Source of the DNA: an uncultured Clostridia bacterium | GTDB lineage: Bacteria > Bacillota > Clostridia > Christensenellales > UBA1242 | Reading direction: 5' to 3' | DNA: 64,000 nt | NCBI GenBank assembly: GCA_934757845.1 | Contig: CAKVLQ010000002.1 | Coordinates: 136,808 to 200,807, forward strand | Position numbers and translations under genes: made by a program | Part shown: positions 34,430-42,070 of the stretch, piece by piece | Numbering within the stretch: the first letter of the stretch is position 1 | Layout: every line of letters begins with the position of its first letter | Notes under the pieces: model-generated | Told to the model about the DNA's origin: nothing | Databases searched by the model: none | Seen by the model: only the letters and a program-made list of their open reading frames with translations

Positions 34430-36025
34430 TTATTTTGCATATTCAATGCAACGATTTTCACGAATTACATTAACTTTAATCTGTCCTGGATATTCCATTT
34501 CTTCTTCAATTTTTTTGGCAATATCTTTTGCAAGGAACATTGCTTGATCGTCTGAAATTTCTTCAGGTTTTACAATAACTCGAACTTCTCTGCCCGCACT
34601 TATTGCATAAGCTTTATCAACGCCTTTAAATCCGTCTGCAATTCCTTCAAGTTGTTCAAGTCGTTTAATATAATTTTCAATACTTTCTCGTCTTGCTCCA
34701 GGTCTTGCACTGCTTATTGCATCTGCTGCTTGAACCAAAACGGCTTCAACTGAATGAAACTCAACATCGCCATGATGTGCTTCAATACAGTGAATAACGG
34801 CTTCGCTTTCTTTATATCGTTTTGCAAGTTCAACACCAATAGAAACATGAGTTCCTTCTGTTTCGTGGTCTAGTGCTTTTCCAATATCGTGCAACAATCC
34901 GCCACGCTTTGCAACTTTAACATCAGCACCAATTTCGGCTGCCATTAAGCCTGCAATATAACAAACTTCCAAACTATGTTTTAACACATTTTGACCATAA
35001 CTTGTTCGATATTTAAGTCTACCAAGAGTTTTAACAATTTCAGGATGAAGACCGTTAACATCGGCTTCAAACACAGCGTTCTCGCCTGCTTCTTTTATTG
35101 TTTGGTCAATATCCCGTTTAACTTTTTCAACCACTTCTTCAATTCTTGAAGGGTTAATTCTTCCGTCCATAATAAGTTTTTCCAAACTTAATCTTGCAAT
35201 TTCACGCCTAATTGGGTCAAATCCTGAAACAACAATGTTTTCAGGCGTATCGTCAATAATAAGATCAACACCTGTTGCGTTTTCTAGTGCCTTAATATTT
35301 CTGCCTTCACGCCCAATAATTCTTCCTTTAATTTCTTCGTTTGGAAGAGTTACAGAAGAAACTGTTACTTCGCTTGTGTGGTCTGCCGCACAACGCTGAA
35401 TTGCCATTGTAATAATGTTTTGAGCCTTTTTGTTTGCAGTGTCTTTTGCTTCTTCTTCAATCTCTCTAACCATTTTTGCTGCCGATTTTTGAGCATCTTC
35501 GGTTAAAGAATTTATAAGCATATTTTTTGCTTCTTCTTTGCTTAAAGAAGCCACCTTTTCAAGTTCTTTGCTTATTGATTGTTTTTGAATTTCAATTTCT
35601 TGTTTTGAAACTTCAATGCCTTTAAGTTTTTCTTCAAAGTCTTGTTTTTGCTTGTCAATTAAATCGCTTTTTGCGTCTAATTGTTCTTCTTTTTTGTTCA
35701 AAAATTCTTCTTTTGCATAAATTTTTTCTTCTAGTTTTTGAACTTCAAATCGGCGTTCTCTAATTTCGCCGTCAACTTCTATTTTTAATTTATGTGCCTC
35801 TTCTTTGGCTTCTAAAATTGCTTCTTTCTTAACATTTTTTGCTTCACTTAAAGCATCTTCCATAATTTTTGCAGCAGATGCTTTTGCTTTTTTTAGTTTT
35901 GTGTCAACAACAATTTTCATTAAAATTGCCCCACATAACAAACCAACAGAAAGTCCAATTCCAAGCCAAGCCATGATAGGACCAGCACCAATGGTAAAAA
36001 TAGAAGCAAGCGTATTAATACCCAT
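34430..36025 (-). CDS. rny: Ribonuclease Y
   Basis: RNase Y is the membrane-bound endoribonuclease that starts mRNA decay in Firmicutes. The 531-residue protein has an N-terminal membrane helix (about 17-37), a long coiled coil (about 40-200), a KH domain with GRIIGREGRNIKALENATG and an HD domain with RGGLLHDIGKALDHE. AGGTGG precedes the ATG. It is slightly longer than the usual 513-520. Confidence 0.95.
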   Translation of the reverse strand: MGINTLASIFTIGAGPIMAWLGIGLSVGLLCGAILMKIVVDTKLKKAKASAAKIMEDALSEAKNVKKEAILEAKEEAHKLKIEVDGEIRERRFEVQKLEEKIYAKEEFLNKKEEQLDAKSDLIDKQKQDFEEKLKGIEVSKQEIEIQKQSISKELEKVASLSKEEAKNMLINSLTEDAQKSAAKMVREIEEEAKDTANKKAQNIITMAIQRCAADHTSEVTVSSVTLPNEEIKGRIIGREGRNIKALENATGVDLIIDDTPENIVVSGFDPIRREIARLSLEKLIMDGRINPSRIEEVVEKVKRDIDQTIKEAGENAVFEADVNGLHPEIVKTLGRLKYRTSYGQNVLKHSLEVCYIAGLMAAEIGADVKVAKRGGLLHDIGKALDHETEGTHVSIGVELAKRYKESEAVIHCIEAHHGDVEFHSVEAVLVQAADAISSARPGARRESIENYIKRLEQLEGIADGFKGVDKAYAISAGREVRVIVKPEEISDDQAMFLAKDIAKKIEEEMEYPGQIKVNVIRENRCIEYAK

Positions 36026-36089
36026 AATACCACCTCTATTTGTTAAAATTTATATATAAACCTTATTGATTAATTCTATATACATTTAT

Positions 36090-36118
36090 ATATTAACGAA
36101 AAAAGCAAAAAAAGTCAA
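36090..36118 (-). promoter_or_regulatory. Sigma-A promoter of rny
   Basis: On the minus strand TTGACT (36118-36113) and TAATAT (36095-36090) are 17 bases apart. Confidence 0.6.
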
Positions 36119-36175
36119 TTAAATTAATTAACTTTTTTGGTATGAATATTTTTTCGGCAAAATTTTGTTTTTTGT

Positions 36176-37330
36176 TTAAAATTCTATAATCTCAACACTT
36201 TCTAACGCTTGATTTATTAAACTTTCAAGGTCTAATTTCTCTTCTTCTTTTTTAACCCTGTCAAGTTTTGGTTTTATAATTGGATTTTTTGGCAAAAACA
36301 CAGTGCAACAATCTTCATAAGGAAGAATAGAAGTTTCATAAGTGTTTATTTTGTTTGCAATAGAAATTGTTTCATCTTTGTCAAAAGCAATTAACGGTCT
36401 TAAAACAGGTGTTAAGTTCAAAACTGAATTGGTGCTTGTTATGCTTTCAATGGTTTGGCTTGCAACTTGACCTAAACTTTCACCTGTTATAATTGCTTTA
36501 TAATCATATTTTATGCAAATTTGTTCGGCAATTCGCATCATAATTCGGCGCATCAAAGTTATCATATAATCGCCATCACAATGTTTGTGAATTTCTTCTT
36601 GAATTTTTGTGAACGACACAACAAACAATCGTTTTAGATGTGTGTATGGGCTGATTAGTTTTGCAAGTTTTATAACTTTGTTTTTTGCATTTTCACTTGT
36701 GTATGGAAAACTATAAAAATGAAGCCCATCAACAATCATTCCTCTTTGAGCAATTTTATAGCCAGCAACTGGGCTGTCAAGCCCACCCGAAAGAAGCAAC
36801 AATCCTTTTCCGGCACTTCCAACAGGCATTCCATTAAGCCCTTTTATTATGTTTGAAAAAATATAGGTTTTGCCGTTTTCTCTTATGTCAACTGAAACTT
36901 CGGTTTTAAAGTTGTGAAGGTCAACCGTCAAGTTCTTGTTATTATCAAGAATTATTCCCCCAATAATTTTTGAAAACTCTGTTGAGTTGATTTCAAATTT
37001 TTTATCCGCTCTGTTAACACTAACTCTAAACGAAGTGTTTTCTAAAACAAAACTTTTAAAATAGTTTTCTATGTTTTCTACGCTTGTTTCAATTTCGTCA
37101 GCAACACTGAAAGAATAAATGCCAAAAACAGTTTTTAAAGCATTTTCAATTTCATTAAGTTTGCTTTCATCAAAATTCGAAATGATATATCTAGTGTGAA
37201 CAAAATTAATTTCACATTCAAAATTTTTCATGGCTGTTTTGATGTTGTTTAACAAAAGTTTTTCAAAAAAATGTTTGTTGTTTCCTTTCAAATGTATTTC
37301 TGAATATCTTATTAAAATAACCTTTTTCAT
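36176..37330 (-). CDS. thiI: tRNA 4-thiouridine synthase ThiI
   Basis: ThiI adenylates U8 of tRNA and receives sulfur for 4-thiouridine; it can also serve thiamine synthesis. The 384-residue protein has the N-terminal ferredoxin-like and THUMP domains (1-165) and a PP-loop in LLSGGLDSPVAGYK (about residue 185). It lacks the C-terminal rhodanese domain of enteric ThiI, as usual in Firmicutes. Its ATG overlaps the stop of the cysteine desulfurase, which likely supplies the sulfur. Confidence 0.93.
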   Translation of the reverse strand: MKKVILIRYSEIHLKGNNKHFFEKLLLNNIKTAMKNFECEINFVHTRYIISNFDESKLNEIENALKTVFGIYSFSVADEIETSVENIENYFKSFVLENTSFRVSVNRADKKFEINSTEFSKIIGGIILDNNKNLTVDLHNFKTEVSVDIRENGKTYIFSNIIKGLNGMPVGSAGKGLLLLSGGLDSPVAGYKIAQRGMIVDGLHFYSFPYTSENAKNKVIKLAKLISPYTHLKRLFVVSFTKIQEEIHKHCDGDYMITLMRRIMMRIAEQICIKYDYKAIITGESLGQVASQTIESITSTNSVLNLTPVLRPLIAFDKDETISIANKINTYETSILPYEDCCTVFLPKNPIIKPKLDRVKKEEEKLDLESLINQALESVEIIEF

Positions 37331-38493
37331 TTTAATTTCTCCCTTAACTCATTTGTGCATAAAATAAGTTCTTTTGCAAAAGTTTCAATTTCGGGCTGTG
37401 TTGTGTTTTTGCTTAAACTTATTCGCAAATTTCCTAATATTTCGGCTTTTGATTTGTGCATACTCTCCAAAACCTTATTTCCGCTTTTCTTTGCCGAACA
37501 AGCACTGCCAAGACCAATATAAATTTCTTTTTCACTTAACATATTTTGAATTGTTTCAGCATTAACCCCAAGCACAGAAACACTTAAAATATAAGGCGAA
37601 CAAGCACACGAATTTTGATTATACTCATTACTTTCAATATTAAGTTTTGGCGAATTTATAACTAAATTTGGAATTGATTTTAATTTTTCTTTTAAAACCA
37701 AATTTAAGTTGCAAACTTTTTGAAATTTTTGTTTTAAATTTATAACCGCATTTTTAACGGCATCACGCAAGCAAAAAATCATAGGGGCATTTGTTGTTCC
37801 GCTTATAATATTAAACTCTTGCCCACCGCCAATAACAAAAGGTTTTAGAGTTTTAATGTTTTTTGCATAAAAGCCCGCTATGCCTTTAATTCCATAAATT
37901 TTGTGGCTTGAAATAGTGTAAAAATCAAGGTTGTCAAGGCAAATTTTAATTTTGCCAAGTGCTTGAACCCCGTCAGAATGCACCAAGGTTTTTGGGTTTA
38001 TTTCCTTTATTTTTTTTGCAAGATAATTAACATTATTAACTGCCCCAGTTTCGTTTGAAACATTAATAATAGACACAAATTTGGTGTTTGGATTAATTGC
38101 GTTTAATAATTCTTTTTCATCAATAAATCCATCAATGGTTGAAGGAACGAAAATAACTTTTTTCCCGTCAAGAAGCAATTTATTTGCAAAGTTTAAAACA
38201 CTTGGATGCTCTAAACTTGAAAAAACATATTCTTCATTTTTGTTGTTTGAAATAACCGAATTCAAAATAATATTGTTTGAAATTGTGCTTGAAGGTGTAA
38301 AAACAAAAGTGCCAAGTTCGTTTCCTCCAAGCAAACTAACAATTTCCGCCCTTGCCTTTTCAATTAATGAACTGATAAAAACACTAGGAGAATAATTTGC
38401 CCCAGGATTAAAATAATATTTTTGATAGTCCACAAAATTTTGTATAATTTGTTCATCTGGTTTTGTTGTTGAAGCATTGTCTAAAAAAATCAT
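37327..38493 (-). CDS. iscS: Cysteine desulfurase (IscS/NifS family)
   Basis: A PLP enzyme that releases sulfur from cysteine. The 388-residue protein has the N-terminal DNASTTKPDEQI, the PLP lysine in SSHKIYGIKGIAGFYAK, and the persulfide cysteine in GLGSACSAKKSG. It forms a two-gene operon with thiI (four-base overlap), the common NifZ-ThiI partnership, so tRNA thiolation is its likely job. Its ATG follows a TATAAT by six bases with no SD, so the mRNA appears leaderless. Confidence 0.92.
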   Translation of the reverse strand: MIFLDNASTTKPDEQIIQNFVDYQKYYFNPGANYSPSVFISSLIEKARAEIVSLLGGNELGTFVFTPSSTISNNIILNSVISNNKNEEYVFSSLEHPSVLNFANKLLLDGKKVIFVPSTIDGFIDEKELLNAINPNTKFVSIINVSNETGAVNNVNYLAKKIKEINPKTLVHSDGVQALGKIKICLDNLDFYTISSHKIYGIKGIAGFYAKNIKTLKPFVIGGGQEFNIISGTTNAPMIFCLRDAVKNAVINLKQKFQKVCNLNLVLKEKLKSIPNLVINSPKLNIESNEYNQNSCACSPYILSVSVLGVNAETIQNMLSEKEIYIGLGSACSAKKSGNKVLESMHKSKAEILGNLRISLSKNTTQPEIETFAKELILCTNELREKLK

Positions 38494-38499
38494 AATTTT

Positions 38500-38527
38500 A
38501 TTATATCACAAAAATCATTAAAAACAA
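38500..38527 (-). promoter_or_regulatory. Extended -10 promoter giving a leaderless iscS mRNA
   Basis: On the minus strand TG-A-TATAAT (hexamer 38505-38500) ends six bases before the ATG at 38493; a weak TTGTTT lies 16 bases upstream. The arrangement mirrors that at xer. Confidence 0.6.
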
Positions 38528-38543
38528 ATTAAAAACAAAACTT

Positions 38544-38586
38544 AAAAAAAATATATGCTCAAAACAATATTTGAACATATTTTTTT
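38544..38586 (-). terminator. Intrinsic terminator after yunB
   Basis: Read on the minus strand, ATATGTTCAAA pairs with TTTGAGCATAT (one mismatch) and is followed by eight Ts. It separates yunB from the iscS promoter. A second hairpin, TTAGTTATA/TATAACTAA, lies at 38674-38695 just after the yunB stop. Confidence 0.65.
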
Positions 38587-38703
38587 ATTGGTTAAATTGG
38601 TTATTAAAGTTTTGTGTAAATTTAATTTAAAAATTTAAAGACTTTTTCTTTAATTTAATTATTATAAAAATTTTTAGTTATAATTTTATAACTAATATTT
38701 TGT

Positions 38704-39396
38704 TTAAGGCACCAAATCAAGCAAATTGTCAAGCCTGTTTGAGTTTAAATATACTTTTGGAACTTTGCCCACAATAACACTTTCGCAAATCAAAATGCTT
38801 GTTGATGTTTTTACAGTATTATTTTTAATTGGAAGAATAATATTAACATTAGTATCAACTGTAACATAAAGTTTGTGAAGGGTTTGATTTATTCCTGCCC
38901 CAGTAAATTCGCTTTGAAAATTGCAAGTAACATCTCCAACTGGAATTAATTTTACATTAACCGCAGGTCCTCTGCCGTTTAAAAGATTAATTCCGCTAAA
39001 AGTTCCAATGGGAATATTTATTCCGTCAGCACCAATTTTTTCAAGTTTAATTTGGCTTGTTTTTATCAAATCTTTGGTTAACATATTAATTTGAATTGAA
39101 TTTGCTTGGATAAGCATAATGTTCCCTTCATTATCGGTTGTTATGTTAACAAGGTTGTCATATATGTTTTTGTTTGTAACAAGTTCGCTAACGGCATTGT
39201 TAACGGCTTTTATGGATAATGCTCTTATTTTGCTTTCACTATATGAATAAATAACATTTGAAATGGTTGTCCTAAAAAAAATAATAAACAAATTTAGAAC
39301 CAAAATAATAACGACAAAAATAAAAATGCGTTTTCGCTTTTTCTTTTTTCGAGTTTTTGCATCTATATTACAATTTTTTTTCTTAAACCATTTCAT
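38704..39396 (-). CDS. yunB: Sporulation protein YunB
   Basis: YunB is a sporulation protein of unknown biochemical role, under sigma-E in B. subtilis. The 230-residue protein has a basic N-terminus, one membrane helix (about 24-46) and an extracytoplasmic domain with the family segment SIKAVNNAVSELV and IPIGTFSGINLLNGRGPAVN. B. subtilis YunB is about 254 residues. A TATAAT ends six bases before the ATG and no SD is present. Confidence 0.85.
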   Translation of the reverse strand: MKWFKKKNCNIDAKTRKKKKRKRIFIFVVIILVLNLFIIFFRTTISNVIYSYSESKIRALSIKAVNNAVSELVTNKNIYDNLVNITTDNEGNIMLIQANSIQINMLTKDLIKTSQIKLEKIGADGINIPIGTFSGINLLNGRGPAVNVKLIPVGDVTCNFQSEFTGAGINQTLHKLYVTVDTNVNIILPIKNNTVKTSTSILICESVIVGKVPKVYLNSNRLDNLLDLVP

Positions 39397-39402
39397 TACA
39401 CT

Positions 39403-39408
39403 ATTATA
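39403..39408 (-). promoter_or_regulatory. -10 box six bases before the yunB start
   Basis: TATAAT on the minus strand (39408-39403) is separated from the ATG at 39396 by six bases. No good -35 is seen. The sporulation sigma that would read it cannot be inferred. Confidence 0.4.
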
Positions 39409-39500
39409 TGTTGCAAAAATTGCGTTAATAACCTATAACAACTTATAATTTAAAAAAATAAATGGTTATGTTTTGATAACCATTTTTTAAAATAATTTGC

Positions 39501-39536
39501 CACTATGCAAACTACTATGCAACATACTGTGCAAGC
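39501..39536 (+). repeat. Degenerate member of the CTATGCAAA repeat family
   Basis: Three imperfect units, ACTATGCAAA, ACTATGCAA and ACTGTGCAA, stand in direct order between spoVAE and yunB. They match the units that make up the right-hand part of the 55-bp repeat at 14281-14335. Confidence 0.6.
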
Positions 39537-39542
39537 AAAATT

Positions 39543-39908
39543 TTAAGATTTTTTTGTATGACTGTTAAATATCAAAGCAAAAACAAAACTGAAAAACACA
39601 GCCGCACCAATTCCTGTTGCAGTGGCAGCAAGTCCACCAGTAAAAATGCCCATAATTCCAGTTGAAGTAACCGAATTTATAACACCTTTTGCAAGCGTTC
39701 TGCCAAAACCAACAATAGGAACAGTTGCTCCCGCCCTTCCAAATTCAACAATAGGGTCATAAAGGTCGAGTGCTTCAAGCCCTACTCCTATCAGCAAAAA
39801 CAAAACCAAAATTCGTGCTGATGTCATTTTTGTTTTTAAAATAAGAACTTGCCCCAGCAAACAAATTAAGCCACCAACCAAAAAAACTTGCAAATATTGA
39901 AGTAACAT
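39543..39908 (-). CDS. spoVAE: Stage V sporulation protein AE
   Basis: SpoVAE (the SpoVAEb type) is a small membrane subunit of the channel that moves dipicolinic acid into the spore. The 121-residue protein has about three or four hydrophobic helices and the family segment TIPVVGFGRTLAKGVI-like VPIVGFGRTLAKG. Its ATG shares one base with the stop of the spoVAD fragment, so the native spoVAD-spoVAE junction is intact. Confidence 0.92.
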   Translation of the reverse strand: MLLQYLQVFLVGGLICLLGQVLILKTKMTSARILVLFLLIGVGLEALDLYDPIVEFGRAGATVPIVGFGRTLAKGVINSVTSTGIMGIFTGGLAATATGIGAAVFFSFVFALIFNSHTKKS

Positions 39909-40315
39909 TATTTCTTATCCTCCTTTTCAAGCACCACAGCATGGCAAACACCTGGAATACTTTCACCCTGTTGCGATGAAAGTGGACTTAATAGTGCACC
40001 AGTAGCACAAAACAAGACCTTTTTTAATTCGCCTTTTTGAAGTTTTGGAATGATATATGCATTCAAAACGCTTGCACTGCAACCTGCCCCGCTTCCGCCC
40101 TGATAAACTCGCTGTTTTTTTGAATAAATCATTTGTCCGCAATCATTATAGTTTTCGCCAAGTGGATAACCTTCTTTTTCCATAAGGTCTTGCAAAATTT
40201 CACTGCCCAGTTTTCCAAGGTCGCCGGTAACAATAAGGTCATAATTTGACGGCTTTGTTTTGGTTGCTTTAAAGTGATTTATAAGCGTAATTTGGGCACT
40301 TGGTGCCATTGTCAA
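39908..40315 (-). pseudogene. spoVAD: 3' fragment of spoVAD cut by the mobile element
   Basis: SpoVAD is a thiolase-like protein of about 338 residues that binds dipicolinic acid. Only the C-terminal 133 or so residues are here, beginning at TMAPSA, which aligns with the internal MAPAA region of full SpoVAD, then YDLIVTGDLGKLGSE, NDCGQMIYS, GGSGAGCSASV and GALLSP. An in-frame TAG lies just upstream (40318-40316) and serine recombinase genes follow, so the 5' two thirds have been displaced. Excision could rejoin the gene; the other half would lie at the far end of the element, outside this window. Confidence 0.88.
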
Positions 40316-40330
40316 CTATGGACCATAAAA
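40310..40330. other. Probable element-chromosome junction (att site)
   Basis: SpoVAD homology ends at 40307-40312 and element sequence, with a serine recombinase stop at 40397, begins just beyond. The crossover core cannot be fixed without the other junction. Confidence 0.6.
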
Positions 40331-40369
40331 AAGTTTAAAAAATTTTACTCTTTCTAGCATAAAACCCAC

Positions 40370-40403
40370 GATTTAAGGCATTTATATGTATTTGCCTTAA
40401 ATC
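40370..40403. terminator. Hairpin between recombinase stop and att junction
   Basis: GATTTAAGGCA (40370-40380) and TGCCTTAAATC (40393-40403) form a perfect 11-bp stem with a 12-base loop. It overlaps the recombinase stop codon. The following minus-strand sequence has only a short T-run, so it is a weak terminator or an end-recognition feature. Confidence 0.45.
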
Positions 40404-42061
40404 AGTGAGTTATCCTTTAAATAATTTATAACAGCGTCAAATTCATCTTGGAACTTAAAATTGATTTCAATTCTATTGTTTTCATAAACATAAATCACAT
40501 CAATTAGTTCTCGTGCCATTTCTTTTGTCAGCGAGTTAAAGTTCTTATATTTCTTTAATGCTGTTACAAAATTATTATGTGCATTTTCGACATTATTATT
40601 TAAAGTTGCAGAAAGAGTAATAATTTGGTTTTCACATATTTTAATCTGATTTTCTATCTTTTCTTTTTCGGCTCTGTAATCAATTTCAGAAATCTCTCCA
40701 CTTTTTAATTTTAGATAGTAATTTCCAAGTCTTTGTTTATAAGAAAGAATATCTCTTTCTCTTTGGAGTTTTAACTTCTCATTTGTATTATTTCCAATCT
40801 TAAATTTGGACTTATCTATTTTATTGATTATGTTATCAATATTAACTGACAAGTCAATATATTGCTTGATTATATCAAAAACAATATTTTCCAGTTTGTC
40901 ATTTCGTATAGAATGTTTTGAACATTTCTTTGGATTTTTACCATAGGTTGAACATTTGAAATAATATTTTCCTTTCAAATTTTCTGATGAACATTTGCTT
41001 GTATTCATAGATAAACCACAATCGCCACATCTTACCAATCCAGATAAAATATTCGTTTTATATGGTTTTATAGGTATTATTTCAGCATTTTTTAACTTAA
41101 TTTGCGTTTTTTCAAAATCTTCTTTTGAAATAATTGGTTCATGTGTATTAGGCACAATATCCCATTCTTCTCTTGGTTTATCAATTTTCTTCTTGTTCTT
41201 ATAACTTACAACACATCTCTTGCCTTGAACCATATTTCCGATATACATTTCATTTCGCAAAATTGTATCTACTGTTGTTGGGCTCCAAAGATGATATTTA
41301 CCAATACTATATTGTGGAATATGCAACTTATCGCCTTTCATTTTTTTGTAATCTATTGGCGAAGTGTATTCCAATTCATTTAATTCTTTTGCAACAGAAG
41401 CCACTGATTTCCCATTAAGATACATATCAAATATCTTTTTAACAACCTCTGCCGCTTCTTCATCAATAATTAACTTATGATGATTGTTAGGGTCCTTTTT
41501 GTAGCCATAAGGTGCAAATGAACCTATGAAATCACCTTTTCTTCTATGAGCAGCATTAGATGTTCTTACCTTTGTTGAAATATCTCTTGCATATTCGTCA
41601 TTCATAAGATTTTTGAAAGCAATCAATAACTTTTGGTTAGACAATTCTGGATTTAGAAAAGTATCTAATTCTTCTAGTAACGAAATAAATCTTATCTTTA
41701 AGGTTGGAAAAATGACTTCTAAATAGTTGTCTGTTTCGATTGTATTTCTTCCAAAACGTGAAAGGTCCTTAACAGCAACACAATTTACTTTGCCATTTCT
41801 AATATCTTGCCACATTCTTTGAAAGTTTGGTCTATCAAAATTTGTTCCAGAAAAACCATCATCAATGTAAAAGTCAACAATATTGAAATCTGGATTTGAC
41901 ATAGCGAACTTACTGAGCATTGCCTTTTGAGAAGCAATACTTTCACTTTCATCTTTTTCATCATCATCTACTCTTGACAATCTTAAATATAAAGCAACAT
42001 TCCATTCAGCTTTCTTTATTTTTAAATCATCTTCGTTTTTGTATCTGCTTACTCTACTCAT
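40397..42061 (-). CDS. Large serine recombinase (site-specific integrase 1)
   Basis: A 554-residue large serine recombinase. The catalytic domain (about 20-165) has YLRLSR with the nucleophile at Ser29, SIASQKAML and VAVKDLSRFGRN; the recombinase domain follows, then a zinc ribbon with CGDCGLSMNTSKC and further cysteines, and a coiled-coil C-terminus. It lies next to the junction in spoVAD, where the integrase of such elements normally sits. It begins nine bases after the second recombinase stops. Confidence 0.94.
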   Translation of the reverse strand: MSRVSRYKNEDDLKIKKAEWNVALYLRLSRVDDDEKDESESIASQKAMLSKFAMSNPDFNIVDFYIDDGFSGTNFDRPNFQRMWQDIRNGKVNCVAVKDLSRFGRNTIETDNYLEVIFPTLKIRFISLLEELDTFLNPELSNQKLLIAFKNLMNDEYARDISTKVRTSNAAHRRKGDFIGSFAPYGYKKDPNNHHKLIIDEEAAEVVKKIFDMYLNGKSVASVAKELNELEYTSPIDYKKMKGDKLHIPQYSIGKYHLWSPTTVDTILRNEMYIGNMVQGKRCVVSYKNKKKIDKPREEWDIVPNTHEPIISKEDFEKTQIKLKNAEIIPIKPYKTNILSGLVRCGDCGLSMNTSKCSSENLKGKYYFKCSTYGKNPKKCSKHSIRNDKLENIVFDIIKQYIDLSVNIDNIINKIDKSKFKIGNNTNEKLKLQRERDILSYKQRLGNYYLKLKSGEISEIDYRAEKEKIENQIKICENQIITLSATLNNNVENAHNNFVTALKKYKNFNSLTKEMARELIDVIYVYENNRIEINFKFQDEFDAVINYLKDNSLI

Positions 42062-42070
42062 ATTTCACCT

